Shown piece after piece: positions 1-8,967 of a DNA stretch of 64,000 nt. Positions within the stretch are counted from its first letter, which is position 1. Each line of letters begins with the position of its first letter. The translations under genes and the position numbers were made by a program. The notes beneath the pieces were generated by a model. The model did no database searches, was not told where the DNA came from, and worked only from the letters and a program-made list of their open reading frames with translations. The DNA is from Hyaloperonospora brassicae (Eukaryota > Oomycota > Peronosporomycetes > Peronosporales > Peronosporaceae), in NCBI GenBank assembly GCA_947650285.1, contig CANTFL010001387.1:1-64000 (forward strand). Reading direction: 5' to 3'.

Positions 1-1718
1 TGTTGTAGACCCGTTTCTTGACCAGCGCTTCTACGATGTACAGCTCACTGCCGGTTTCTTCATCCAGTATCACCGGCACTGCTTTCGGGATCGGGCGACC
101 GCTAAATCTCGTCGGGTTCGGGACGAAATGACTTAACAAGTCAATGTTAAAACTTGGATGCAGCTTGCGGAGGCTTCTAGGCAGTACAAGTCTGGCCACG
201 TTACTATTGATCATGGTTTCAATCTTGAATGGTCCGATCTTCTTCGCCAACAGCTTTGTTTTGCTGGTTCCAGTACCCATATTGTGGTGACGTAGCTTGA
301 GGTGTTTTGCGTCAAGCATGACCATGTCTCCAGTTGTAAATGTCACGTTGCTGCGCTTCTTGTCGTAGTAGTTTTTTTGTTTTTCTTGAGCCTTGGCCAA
401 GTTTGTTTGCGCAAGCTTGATGATCTTTTGTCTCCTGTCTGCAAATTTTTTCGCGTACTCGGCTACAGGTAACTGCTTTCCTGTGACACTGAAACTTCCA
501 GCAATAGCATTGCTAACCTGCCGCCCTGTGTCTATCTCAAAAGGTGAAAGCTGTGTTGATTTGCTCACTAGAGTTGCATGAGCGAACTCTATGGTACCAA
601 GATGTGTCGACCAGTCGTCGCCATGGTACGAAACCATGCATCGCAGCGCGTCTTCCAAAATTAAATTCTGTCGCTCCGTCTGGCCGTCAGCTTGCGCACG
701 GTGAGCTGTCGTCATTGACAACTTGGTTCCCATAATGGTCATTAGCGACTTCCAAAAGTTCGACGTGAACTTTGGATCACGATCACTGATAATGACCTTT
801 GGAAGTCCGTGATGACGCACCACGACATCAAAAAAAGGTTTGCAACTTTCGGCGCATCCGTGTTCGTGTGCGTAGGTGCATATCGGGGTCGCTTCGATAG
901 TTTGTCGACCACTGTCATTATAGCATCAAATCCCCTCGACACCGGTAGGCCCGTTACGAAATCCATCGAAACCACTTCCCAGCACTCTTCTGGAACTGGA
1001 ATCGGCATAAGTTTACCATTTTTTTCAAAGTGCTCGTCTTCCATCTTGTGCATGTACCGCAGCTTTGTACATATTCTCGTACATCCATTTCCAAGCGGGG
1101 CCAGAAGTACCATTGCGCCACCTTAAGCTGCGTGCGACGCACTCCAGGATGTGCGGCGGTGTTTCCATCGTGATGTTCACGAATAATGGAGGTAATAAGT
1201 CGATCATCTGCCGGGACGCACAGCCGTTTGACTGCGTGATTCGTCCTCAGATACAACAATCCATCGTCCAAAACATACTTGTCGTGATTTGTGCTCAGCG
1301 CCTCTGTGAACTCGTGGTCCTTGTTGTATCCTTGAATAAATGCCTTCTTCGATGCCGACGAAAGATGTATACTTGAAATTATGAACTCGATGTGCCGGAC
1401 TTCTTCGTGAATCTTTCGCTGATGTTTCTGAGGCACACCAACCTGGTGCACTCGTTCCACCCCCTCAAAGTCCTGCACATCGAGAAGAAGGTCTTTATCC
1501 AGGCTCGGCAGCATACAGAGGACCGCCAGATGAATACGATGACGTCGAAGGTGGGCGTCGCGATGAGCGCACAATGAACCACAGTCATGAACGTGAGGGA
1601 CGATACTTTCGCTTCTCGTCAAAGCAGGACGGGTGACGCTCGGACGCGACAATGCATCGGCGACCATATTGGAAGTACCTTTGACGTGATGTAGCGTGAA
1701 ATTAAACTGAGAGAAAAA
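1..1718 (-). pseudogene. Element 1 RNase H end, integrase and chromodomain start, broken into frames
   Basis: Continuation of the element 1 pol. 954-1667 encodes the ADALSRP linker and an HHCC zinc-binding module with CGTC. 742-1113 resumes with SMDFVTG, the first catalytic Asp. A third frame carries the ISDRDPKF second Asp (around 770-797) and the DGQTERQN Glu (around 660-700). GPF and a chromodomain-like YIVEALV follow near the left edge. Breaks lie at 1714-1718, 1019-1025 and 830-836. Each is a homopolymer one base shorter than the frame needs. All three integrase catalytic residues are present, so the damage is either very recent or a sequence error. Confidence 0.85.
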
Positions 1719-4507
1719 GTCAGCATACGCGCCATTTTAGGCGTGACGTTTGGGTGGTGTAACATCCAACGGCACGCATTGTTGTCCGTATAGACATCAA
1801 ATGACCGACCGTGTAAATAATGGCGCCATTTCGCGAGTGCTGTCTTGATCGCGAGTAATTCCTGTTCGTGTGCCGGCCACCCTTGTTCGTGAATACCAAA
1901 CTTTTTCGAAAAAAACGCGATAGGATGGTCCTCGCCACCAGTAAGCTGTGACAAAACGCCACCCATGCATAATCCTGATGCATCCGTAGTAACGATGAAA
2001 GGAATAGAAAAGTCCGGTAGCTGAAGCACGGGAGCTTGTTGTAGCGCGACTTTTAATGATTGAAAAGCTTCATCTTGATCTTCTGACCACGCCCAAGGTA
2101 CGTCCTTCTTGACCAGCTTGCTCAATGGAAGTGCCATCTTGGCAAAGTCACAAATAAAACGCCGATAATAACCAGCGAGACCTAAAAAGCTTAGCAGCTC
2201 CTTTCGCGAGGTTGGATGGGCCATGGTGGCGATTGCAGATGTCTTACGCTGATCCACACTCAACCCATCTCGTGAAACCGTGTGACCTAAGAACTGCACA
2301 CTGTCCCTTCCAAAAGAGCACTTGCCGCGGTGAGCATACAGTTGTTCACGTCGCAGCACTTGAAATACCTGGCGTAGATGAATTTTGTGATCGGCATTTG
2401 TCTTGGAGAAGATGCATATGTCATCCAGATAGACCACAGCGAAGTCAAACTTATCAAACAATTCGCGCATAAGGCGTGACCATACACCGGGCATCCCTGC
2501 CAATCCCATCGGCGCGACACACCACTGGTATGTCTCCTTGTGCGTCCGAAATGCTGTGTACTGGCGACTGGAAGTGTTAACCAGCATCTGGTGGTAGCCT
2601 TGTGCTAAGTCAATAACCGTGAACACGGCGCACCCTGCCATCCTGTCAAATAGTTCCTCGATGTGAGGGAGAGGTATTTTAGGGATTTTGGTCTGGCTAT
2701 TCACGTAACGATAATCAATGACCCAGCGAATCGGCTGTAAGCTGTTTCCCGATCGCAGCCACTCACCGCGTGTTGGAGCTTGGCCCGTAACATGGTCTTT
2801 TTTAGGAATACCGAATATGTTGGAAACCCATGGAGAATTTGACACTTCGACCCAGCCTTTCTTTAGGTTGTCGGCAACGAAGGAATTCAGTGCTTCTTGC
2901 TCGGTCTTTGATAGACGAAACGGCGCTCTGGAACTTGGAATCGCATCTGGTTTCATTTCTACGTCAAACTGCACCGCACGTGGCGGTGGTAGTCCGTCGG
3001 GTAGCTTCGCTGGGAATATGTCGGTATATTCCTGTATAAGGTCACAAAGCCAATCCGGAACATTGTCGTCCACCAAATTAGAAGCGATCTTGACGACAAA
3101 TAGCTCTGCGTAGTCGGACCTGCGCACGTATGATCTGTGCAGTTGACCACCTGATCTGGAAATCGTGCTGTCTGGGGTCAGCTCGGTCCGCTCTGTGCTA
3201 TCCATATCACTGATGTGAGGCTGATTTGGAAGAAGCAGTTGACCCGATGTCCAATTAATTTGCGGTGCATATTCTTGAAACCACGGAAGACCAAAAATCA
3301 CATCCTGCTCGGCATCCAGATGGGTTTCCGTGAAGATCATGTTTGAAAACTCGCCTTCATTAGTGCGTACTGTCGCTTCCACCGTCGCTAGATCAGCCGG
3401 TGGTGTAAGCGATCCATCAAACCGCTTTAATTGGCCGCGCTGCGAGCGGAGAACCTTAGTAGCCAGACCGGGTCGAATTACATTTGTTGATGCTCCACAG
3501 TCCAGCAAGATCAGTACTGGTACACCATCAATGGATCCAGTCTTTCGCAACAAATGAGGCCGATAATTGACCCCATTATTTTGTAAGGTGTTGACCGTAA
3601 ATTGATCAAAAACAATGGCTTCGTCAGAAGATTCCGCTGTATCTTGAACATCTTCGATCATACTCACGCGCGCGCGCGGTCTCGAAACTGATCGGGTTCG
3701 TGGTCTTGTCGGGCACTCCGCGAGTCGATGCCCTGGCTTCTTACAATAGAAGCACAGATTGCGTTGGAAACACTCTTCTCGTGACACTACTTGCACGTTG
3801 TCAATCTCCATCGGCTCCGGTTGAGGATCGTCAAAGCGCTGATGAGTAGGTCTTTCTGGTCGACGAAATTGTTGAGTACGCCTTGAACTCCCCACGCCAA
3901 AATGTGAACGCTCAAAGTCGTAAGCAACGTTAATTGCCTGACTTAGAGACGAACAACGGCGATATTCCACTTCAGCACGGGTCTGATGCTTCAGGCCTTG
4001 CGTGAAGTAAAAGACGGAGTCGACATCACTCATGTTACGCACTTGAATCATCAGTTGTCGAAAGCGATTTACAAAGTCGCCAAGATCTCGACACTGCGCT
4101 TGATTGAGATTCCGCAGTTGGTCCCGAAGCCGGATCTGCAAGTCTGCGGGTACAAATTCTTGCTCAATGTGGAAAAATAATTCATCGACAGTGTTTATTC
4201 TGCTGCGTGACCAGACATACCAATCGGCAGCTGTGCCTGTAAGCATGCTCCCGATAGTCGGTATAATCGTGGCGGCCATTGTCGCACTCTTCCACTCCAC
4301 TCGTCTCACTTCAAAATACTGTTGAACCTGTTCTTTGAATAATGCAAAGGACTCTTGCATTTGGCCACTGTAGCGAGGCGCCTTCACTGCGTCAAGTCGA
4401 AGATCCTTGAGCGTCGTCGCTTCGGCCATTTTACGCATCATATCTTGCTGCTGCGCTATCATGGCAAGCATGCTTTGCATGAGCTCCGCGTTTGAAGGCT
4501 CGCCCAT
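1619..4507 (-). CDS. Gag-protease-RT-RNase H polyprotein of element 1
   Basis: Starts at ATG 4507. The retrotransposon gag domain spans roughly residues 45-205. A CCHC knuckle follows (CFYCKKPGHRLAEC), then a protease with LLDCGAST (Cys where Ser or Thr is usual after the catalytic Asp) and a downstream FGLPWF. The RT has the YLDD box, and RNase H shows TTDAS and a later YTDNN. The frame leaves the true RNase H frame at the A-run 1714-1718, so the last ~30 residues are out of frame. The protein would make particles and cDNA. The missing integrase is encoded downstream in other frames. Confidence 0.9.
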   Translation of the reverse strand: MGEPSNAELMQSMLAMIAQQQDMMRKMAEATTLKDLRLDAVKAPRYSGQMQESFALFKEQVQQYFEVRRVEWKSATMAATIIPTIGSMLTGTAADWYVWSRSRINTVDELFFHIEQEFVPADLQIRLRDQLRNLNQAQCRDLGDFVNRFRQLMIQVRNMSDVDSVFYFTQGLKHQTRAEVEYRRCSSLSQAINVAYDFERSHFGVGSSRRTQQFRRPERPTHQRFDDPQPEPMEIDNVQVVSREECFQRNLCFYCKKPGHRLAECPTRPRTRSVSRPRARVSMIEDVQDTAESSDEAIVFDQFTVNTLQNNGVNYRPHLLRKTGSIDGVPVLILLDCGASTNVIRPGLATKVLRSQRGQLKRFDGSLTPPADLATVEATVRTNEGEFSNMIFTETHLDAEQDVIFGLPWFQEYAPQINWTSGQLLLPNQPHISDMDSTERTELTPDSTISRSGGQLHRSYVRRSDYAELFVVKIASNLVDDNVPDWLCDLIQEYTDIFPAKLPDGLPPPRAVQFDVEMKPDAIPSSRAPFRLSKTEQEALNSFVADNLKKGWVEVSNSPWVSNIFGIPKKDHVTGQAPTRGEWLRSGNSLQPIRWVIDYRYVNSQTKIPKIPLPHIEELFDRMAGCAVFTVIDLAQGYHQMLVNTSSRQYTAFRTHKETYQWCVAPMGLAGMPGVWSRLMRELFDKFDFAVVYLDDICIFSKTNADHKIHLRQVFQVLRREQLYAHRGKCSFGRDSVQFLGHTVSRDGLSVDQRKTSAIATMAHPTSRKELLSFLGLAGYYRRFICDFAKMALPLSKLVKKDVPWAWSEDQDEAFQSLKVALQQAPVLQLPDFSIPFIVTTDASGLCMGGVLSQLTGGEDHPIAFFSKKFGIHEQGWPAHEQELLAIKTALAKWRHYLHGRSFDVYTDNNACRWMLHHPNVTPKMARMLTFSLSLISRYITSKVLPIWSPMHCRVRASPVLL

Positions 4508-4680
4508 GGCTTTGCGCTCGGTGCACTTGGGTCACTTAATCAGTCTGTGTCAGGAGCAAGTTCAGGCACGGAGTTCGTTGTTCGGAGTCGGGTCGCGAGG
4601 TTAAGATTTAGTCAGGCGAGGTCGGAGTAAAATCAGGGGAGTTCAGGTCGGGGTCAGAGGATAGTTCGCTGGACCAACAA

Positions 4681-4689
4681 GTGCTACCA
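4681..4689 (-). other. Primer binding site of element 1
   Basis: Minus strand reads TGGTAGCAC, complementary to a tRNA 3' end GTGCTACCA. It lies 2 nt inside the LTR. The same nine bases occur at the same place in element 2. The sequence resembles an initiator-Met-type PBS, but I did not confirm the tRNA. Confidence 0.7.
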
Positions 4690-4691
4690 GA

Positions 4692-4854
4692 TGTAGTGTC
4701 CAAGTTAGTAAATCAAAAAGTAAGTTCATTAGGTCCTTAGTTCACCACTATGTGCTACTCTAAGCCTGCTGATTTCTGACTGATTTCTTTGCCTGATTTT
4801 TATGATGATGACATCGTTTACGTAAACAGATATCGTCCGTCGTGCTCCGTTACA
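4692..4854 (-). repeat. 5' LTR of element 1
   Basis: About 163 bp, starting TGTAACGG and ending in TACA when read on the minus strand. Two bases separate it from the primer binding site, the same spacing as in element 2. The outer edge coincides with the point where arm A stops matching arm B. It is short for a Ty3/gypsy LTR. The partner LTR lies outside the window, so identity and target duplication cannot be tested; the duplication would be expected to be the bases around CCGGC at 4855. Confidence 0.75.
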
Positions 4855-6392
4855 CCGGCAGCTCCGGTCCCCATGCGTCGATAGCTCGCAAGGCCTCGTC
4901 GTCGATCCTCTTGCGCGACGACAGCAGAAAAGAGGACCTTCTGGCCCACGTGCTCATGGTCGACAATTCCTGGACCCTGGGCCACGAAGGCAGCACAGTG
5001 GCAACACAGGAGTTGCCAGGATCATGCCCGCCACTACTGAAGGGCGACAACAGCACCGTACTGGGGTCTTGATGGGCTCCTCCACTCTCTCCGATGTCGG
5101 TCCAAGCACACAGCAACAAGTCAAGATGAGGTGCTGAGGACTTGTGATGACGCGAAGCGCGCCGGGGACCGGCACTAGCAGCAGACTCCAAGTTGGGCGA
5201 AGGTGCTCCAGCGCCACTCACGGCAACTGGTTGACATCTACGCCTGTGGCACACGCGGCCAGGCTCCGGAACTCTAGAAGGCAGTCAAGGGCCATCTCCG
5301 AAGAGATCGCTCGTGATGAGTGAGCGGATACGCCTCCCGTCCGCAGCGACTGTCGCGACAAGGAGCGCGTCTGCTGTTGAGCCAACGCATACTGGCTTTG
5401 ACGGCCCTAGATCCGTCACGTACATTGCTAAGTCTCGTTCAAGCGCCGGAAAGTAGAGGAGGAATTGACGCTTGTTAACTAGGCTTTGGTACAGCAGACA
5501 TTCTACAGCAGACATTCTGCAACATTAAAGATTCAATCCACTTGCCTGTGCCTCTTTCTATAGGCTCGTCTTGCTGTACCTGGTCGCCTGTCAAGACTAT
5601 CAGCCGGGTCGTTCAAGGTGCGGCGACCATCCCGCGACGCACCTTGTCACCCGTGTACCTTTTCGTGACTCCAATAAATGTGCCGGTGATGATTCATCTG
5701 TGCTACAACTACGACAAACGTGTGAGTCGTGGTTGCTCAGGAACCGAACCACGTTTAACGTCACAGCAGTCAAATACGCGATCGGCATCTGACGACCTGA
5801 AAAGCGCAATCCACCGCAGGTCTGGAGAGGAGTGTGCATACGCATAGACTCACATCAAGACGAATGGACAAACTCTAGAGCTCGCCTGTTGCCTTTTGAT
5901 GTAATCGATAAAAATCGTATTTTTACGACTTTTGTGCTCATCGACCCATGTCTGCTGCTACTTTTGCTGTTGCTAGTGGTCTTTTTGTAGTGAACTTCGA
6001 TACGTTGTTGGCGTTCTGGGCTTTGTAAATAAGCATCCGGAGCAAAGGCACGTGCGAAAATGCGATGAAAGTCGCTGCCTTGGACTCATTGTTATGCTAC
6101 GTTTGCACTGTCACAGAATCAGGAATATGTGTCCACCGGCATGCATTGACATGGTTCGGCAGCACACGCTCGGAATGAGTTGGATCATTTCACTCACGTG
6201 TGATAAGGCCCGTCATGGATGTCTACAAGCCTAGAGTTGAGTTGCAGTTGCTCGCAACTAAATGCACGAAGTCGCAGCTGATAGCGTCATGACTGGCAAC
6301 TTCTACCTGGTGCATGATACAAGTACGAAATGCTGCAGGGATGGGACACAAGGTGTTATATTAAGATGGTATGAGCATCAATATACGATCTG
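4855..6392. repeat. Arm A of a 1.5-kb inverted duplication
   Basis: Read in reverse complement, this stretch matches 15333-16917 collinearly along its length. One clear anchor is the reverse complement of 5406-5470 against 16279-16341, around the shared peptide ALERDLA.YVTDLG. Another is 6080-6150 against 15599-15670. Arms differ by substitutions and small indels. No intact gene is visible. Both arms keep peptide similarity in a frame reading FLLYF.ALERDLA and another reading EDRLAHVL.VDNPWTL, so a decayed gene or unclassified transposon is possible. The left end is cut by element 1. Confidence 0.85.
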
Positions 6393-7357
6393 GAAGCAGT
6401 CAAAACATGTAGAACACTTCTTATTGAATTTATATTTGCCTGCTTCTTTGTGCGTTGGGACAGCTTCAACATCGATCTTTTGTTGCGCACCGGCCACACT
6501 TGCTACTGTCTTTGTGGCACTCACTCGGTGATGCTGCCTAACGTCTGCCTACGGCCGCAGTCACGCTCTTTCGATGCAGCCTTTAATTGCAGGAGAAAAG
6601 GTCTCTATCAAACGTGACCGAGCTGCCGTAAATGATCAAAACTTGGAGAGTCCGCCAGCGCCAGGCCAGCTCACGCCCACCAAATTGCTACCTGGTGCTT
6701 CTTCTTTATAAGTGACAAGGTTCTGAAAGCGGGGGAAGAGGAACTGAGCGTGCTTGAGGTAGCCATGAGTACGAGCCGTCACGTCATCCTCCTGGTTAAC
6801 TGCATCACAGGAAGTTGACTATTGGACAGACTGAAGCTGTCAGCAGCTTCCTTGTCAGGTATAAGGAGTAACCTCGTCTATCATCTACACTTACGAACCT
6901 ACCAATATGTAACACGGGATTGCAAAAGTTCAGATGGACACGCTGGCTCGAAGGTCACGGATCCAATCCTTTTTTCGATAAATTAAAATTGTCCGATGTA
7001 CTAACTCTCACCCAGGCGATGTGATGCAACTAGATCTATCTTTTTCTCACCAATTAAGCGTTAGGCTTGCACATAAGCGCCACGATATTTCGCCTATAGC
7101 CTGTACCTACCATACAAACAAGTCTCAGCTCCTTTTGCTTCACACCGTAGGAGTGGCAAGCGTCGATTGCCATTCTTCGGCCAGAGTAAATATAGTAGCT
7201 CCGTACTTTATTGTCCGCGCAAGTGTTGCCAATGTCAGAAGTACGGTATGAAAGCCGCGTTTGGCGAGGAAACGGCGTGAAGTGAGCACAACGCGTGCGA
7301 ATGCATCAACACCTCTAACCAGAGATCGATGAGCTCGACTATCAAGCGGACGTGAAT
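6393..7357. other. Spacer between arm A and element 2, no gene seen
   Basis: About 965 bp with only short frames, the longest 76 codons at 7021-7251, which has no recognisable motif. It does not match the flank on the other side of element 2. I see nothing functional here. Confidence 0.5.
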
Positions 7358-7750
7358 TGTAACGGGGCAGCCCGTTACATGGAAATTGTCATTTGACAGA
7401 TAATGACAATAAAGAATATTATGTTGAATATTATTTTAACAATATCACCAATGGTGGTGATATTGATGGGTCGACCAAAGAGTCTGTTCATTGGTTGATA
7501 TCTTGATGATATCAACCCACCAATCGCCGCAAGACGCGCGCAATGAGTGGCGACGAGACGTCACCATACAACTCAGTTATATTAGCATAATTAAGTTAAG
7601 TCAAACAGAGAGACAGTAGCAAAAAGACTTAATTATATTAATATAACAGTTCTACTTTTCCCTAATCTACGCTTACTCGTTTGCCTCGTGTACGATTGTC
7701 GGGGTACGATACCCTTGCGTTAAGTTCACGCAAGGGTGTGCCCCGTTACA
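7358..7750 (+). repeat. 5' LTR of element 2
   Basis: Begins TG and ends CA. It opens with a perfect inverted repeat (9-bp arms TGTAACGGG and CCCGTTACA, 4-nt loop). Further hairpins lie at 7440-7465 (10-bp arms, 6-nt loop) and 7493-7517 (10-bp arms, 5-nt loop). An AT-rich stretch around 7575-7650 probably holds U3/R signals, but I could not place a transcription start. Confidence 0.92.
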
Positions 7751-7752
7751 CC

Positions 7753-7761
7753 TGGTAGCAC
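7753..7761 (+). other. Primer binding site of element 2
   Basis: TGGTAGCAC, 2 nt after the 5' LTR, identical to that of element 1. It would pair with a tRNA ending GTGCTACCA. Confidence 0.75.
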
Positions 7762-7794
7762 TTTCTAGTCCTTACAAGGACCACAACATCCAAC

Positions 7795-8949
7795 ATGAAC
7801 ATGTTGGATGATGAAGAGACCTTTCACGCCACGCGTGAAGGGTTTACCCATTTGAGTGACATCGAATGGAGTGCGGTAGAACGAATGAGTTCTACCGTAG
7901 GCGAGTTCGCCATTAGCGCCATGTTGGAGTCTATAGACAGAGACCAACAGCATGCCACTATAGCCAGGTTCATTCAAAGTGAACTTGTCGCCGAAAGGGA
8001 GAAAGTAGCCTTGCTTCACCAGCAAGGCTCTCAACAAGCCGAGCAGTTGAGAGAACTCGGTGCTCAACAGACAGAGCTGTTGAGACAGCAGCAATTCCAT
8101 GCTGCTGTGGGCGGGACGATACCTTCGCGTCGTCCAGAAGTCATGAAGGTTGACATCTCCAAGTTCAGTGGAGTCCCGGAAGACTCCCTGTTACTGTGGT
8201 TTGTCAAACTCGACAGAGCCTTAAGGGCTCGTCGCGTCGAAGATGAGCAAATGAAACTCACATTCGCTCAGACCCACTTGGCAGGACGTGCCAAAACTTG
8301 GGCCTTAGGGCTCGAGAGTAGCGGCCCAAATGTGTTTGGGTCGCTAGATGACTTCAAGGCCCGGCTCAGACAAACGTTTGAGCCGCCACGAGCTGAGTTC
8401 AGAGCTTGTTCTGGGCTACTGAAACTCAAGCAGGGCAAGCGTGATGTGCACGCTTACGCACAACATATACGACTCCTCGAGAGTAGTATAACTGCCAACC
8501 CGGTAAATGAACACACGTTGATTACGGTGTTCATGCAAGGGCTCGCAGAAGGGCCCGTCAGGAGCCACCTGATCCGCCTTGAGCTGAATACGCTTGAAGA
8601 AGCGATATCAGTCGTGGAACAGGAAGACTTCAGCATGAGACAGGCTCATGCTAGCTCAAACTCTTATCGTCCACCTAGACGACAAGAGATCGGAGGTCCA
8701 GAACCAATGGACCTCTGTTATGTTGAGAGCGAGAGACCTCGCTCTTCAAACAACAAGCGAATGCAGAAATGCAATCGCTGTCAGAAGTTAGGGCACTACG
8801 CATACGACTGTAGTGCTCCACGACCAGTACCAAACAGTACTGAGCGAAATGGACGACCATTTGCCAGAAAGGGCAATGGGCGTGGGTCCAGCGCTGTTGC
8901 GAAGCCGCAACAGCGAAAAGGGCCATCAAAAAATGGTCGGGGTCAGTAG
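7795..8949 (+). CDS. Gag of element 2
   Basis: 384 residues from ATG 7795, 33 nt after the PBS. The N-terminal third is helical and Gln-rich (around residues 70-105). A retrotransposon gag core follows (around 120-285), then a CCHC zinc knuckle near residue 330 (CNRCQKLGHYAYDC) and a basic Gly/Arg tail. It would form the particle and bind element RNA. The frame is fully open. It ends in TAG at 8947, inside a predicted hairpin and 13 nt after a slippery heptamer that gives access to pol. Confidence 0.93.
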   Translation: MNMLDDEETFHATREGFTHLSDIEWSAVERMSSTVGEFAISAMLESIDRDQQHATIARFIQSELVAEREKVALLHQQGSQQAEQLRELGAQQTELLRQQQFHAAVGGTIPSRRPEVMKVDISKFSGVPEDSLLLWFVKLDRALRARRVEDEQMKLTFAQTHLAGRAKTWALGLESSGPNVFGSLDDFKARLRQTFEPPRAEFRACSGLLKLKQGKRDVHAYAQHIRLLESSITANPVNEHTLITVFMQGLAEGPVRSHLIRLELNTLEEAISVVEQEDFSMRQAHASSNSYRPPRRQEIGGPEPMDLCYVESERPRSSNNKRMQKCNRCQKLGHYAYDCSAPRPVPNSTERNGRPFARKGNGRGSSAVAKPQQRKGPSKNGRGQ

Positions 8950-8967
8950 GGGCGGAGCGCCCTACTG
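8928..8967 (+). promoter_or_regulatory. Candidate -1 ribosomal frameshift signal at the gag-pol junction
   Basis: A slippery heptamer A AAA AAT (8928-8934) lies in the gag frame. After a 9-nt spacer comes a stem with perfect 8-bp arms, CAGTAGGG (8944-8951) and CCCTACTG (8960-8967), with an 8-nt loop. The gag stop is inside the 5' arm. Pol is open in the -1 frame across this point. Because hairpins are dense throughout the element, the stem alone is weak evidence; the heptamer, spacing and frame together are stronger. Confidence 0.6.

Larger units (their letters stand above)
1..4854 (-). mobile_element. Ty3/gypsy LTR retrotransposon, element 1 (chromodomain type, cut by window edge)
   Basis: Minus-strand element. 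From right to left it has an LTR (4692-4854), a primer binding site (4681-4689), a leader, a single gag-pro-RT-RNase H frame starting at 4507, integrase, a GPF module near 200-240 and a chromodomain-like start at the window edge. The 3' LTR is outside the window. Gag and pol share one frame, unlike element 2, so the two belong to different lineages. The RT and integrase catalytic residues I can see are intact. The only coding damage seen is three single-base frame breaks in homopolymers. The right boundary is supported by the other inverted-duplication arm near 16916, which continues without an element at the equivalent position. Confidence 0.93.
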
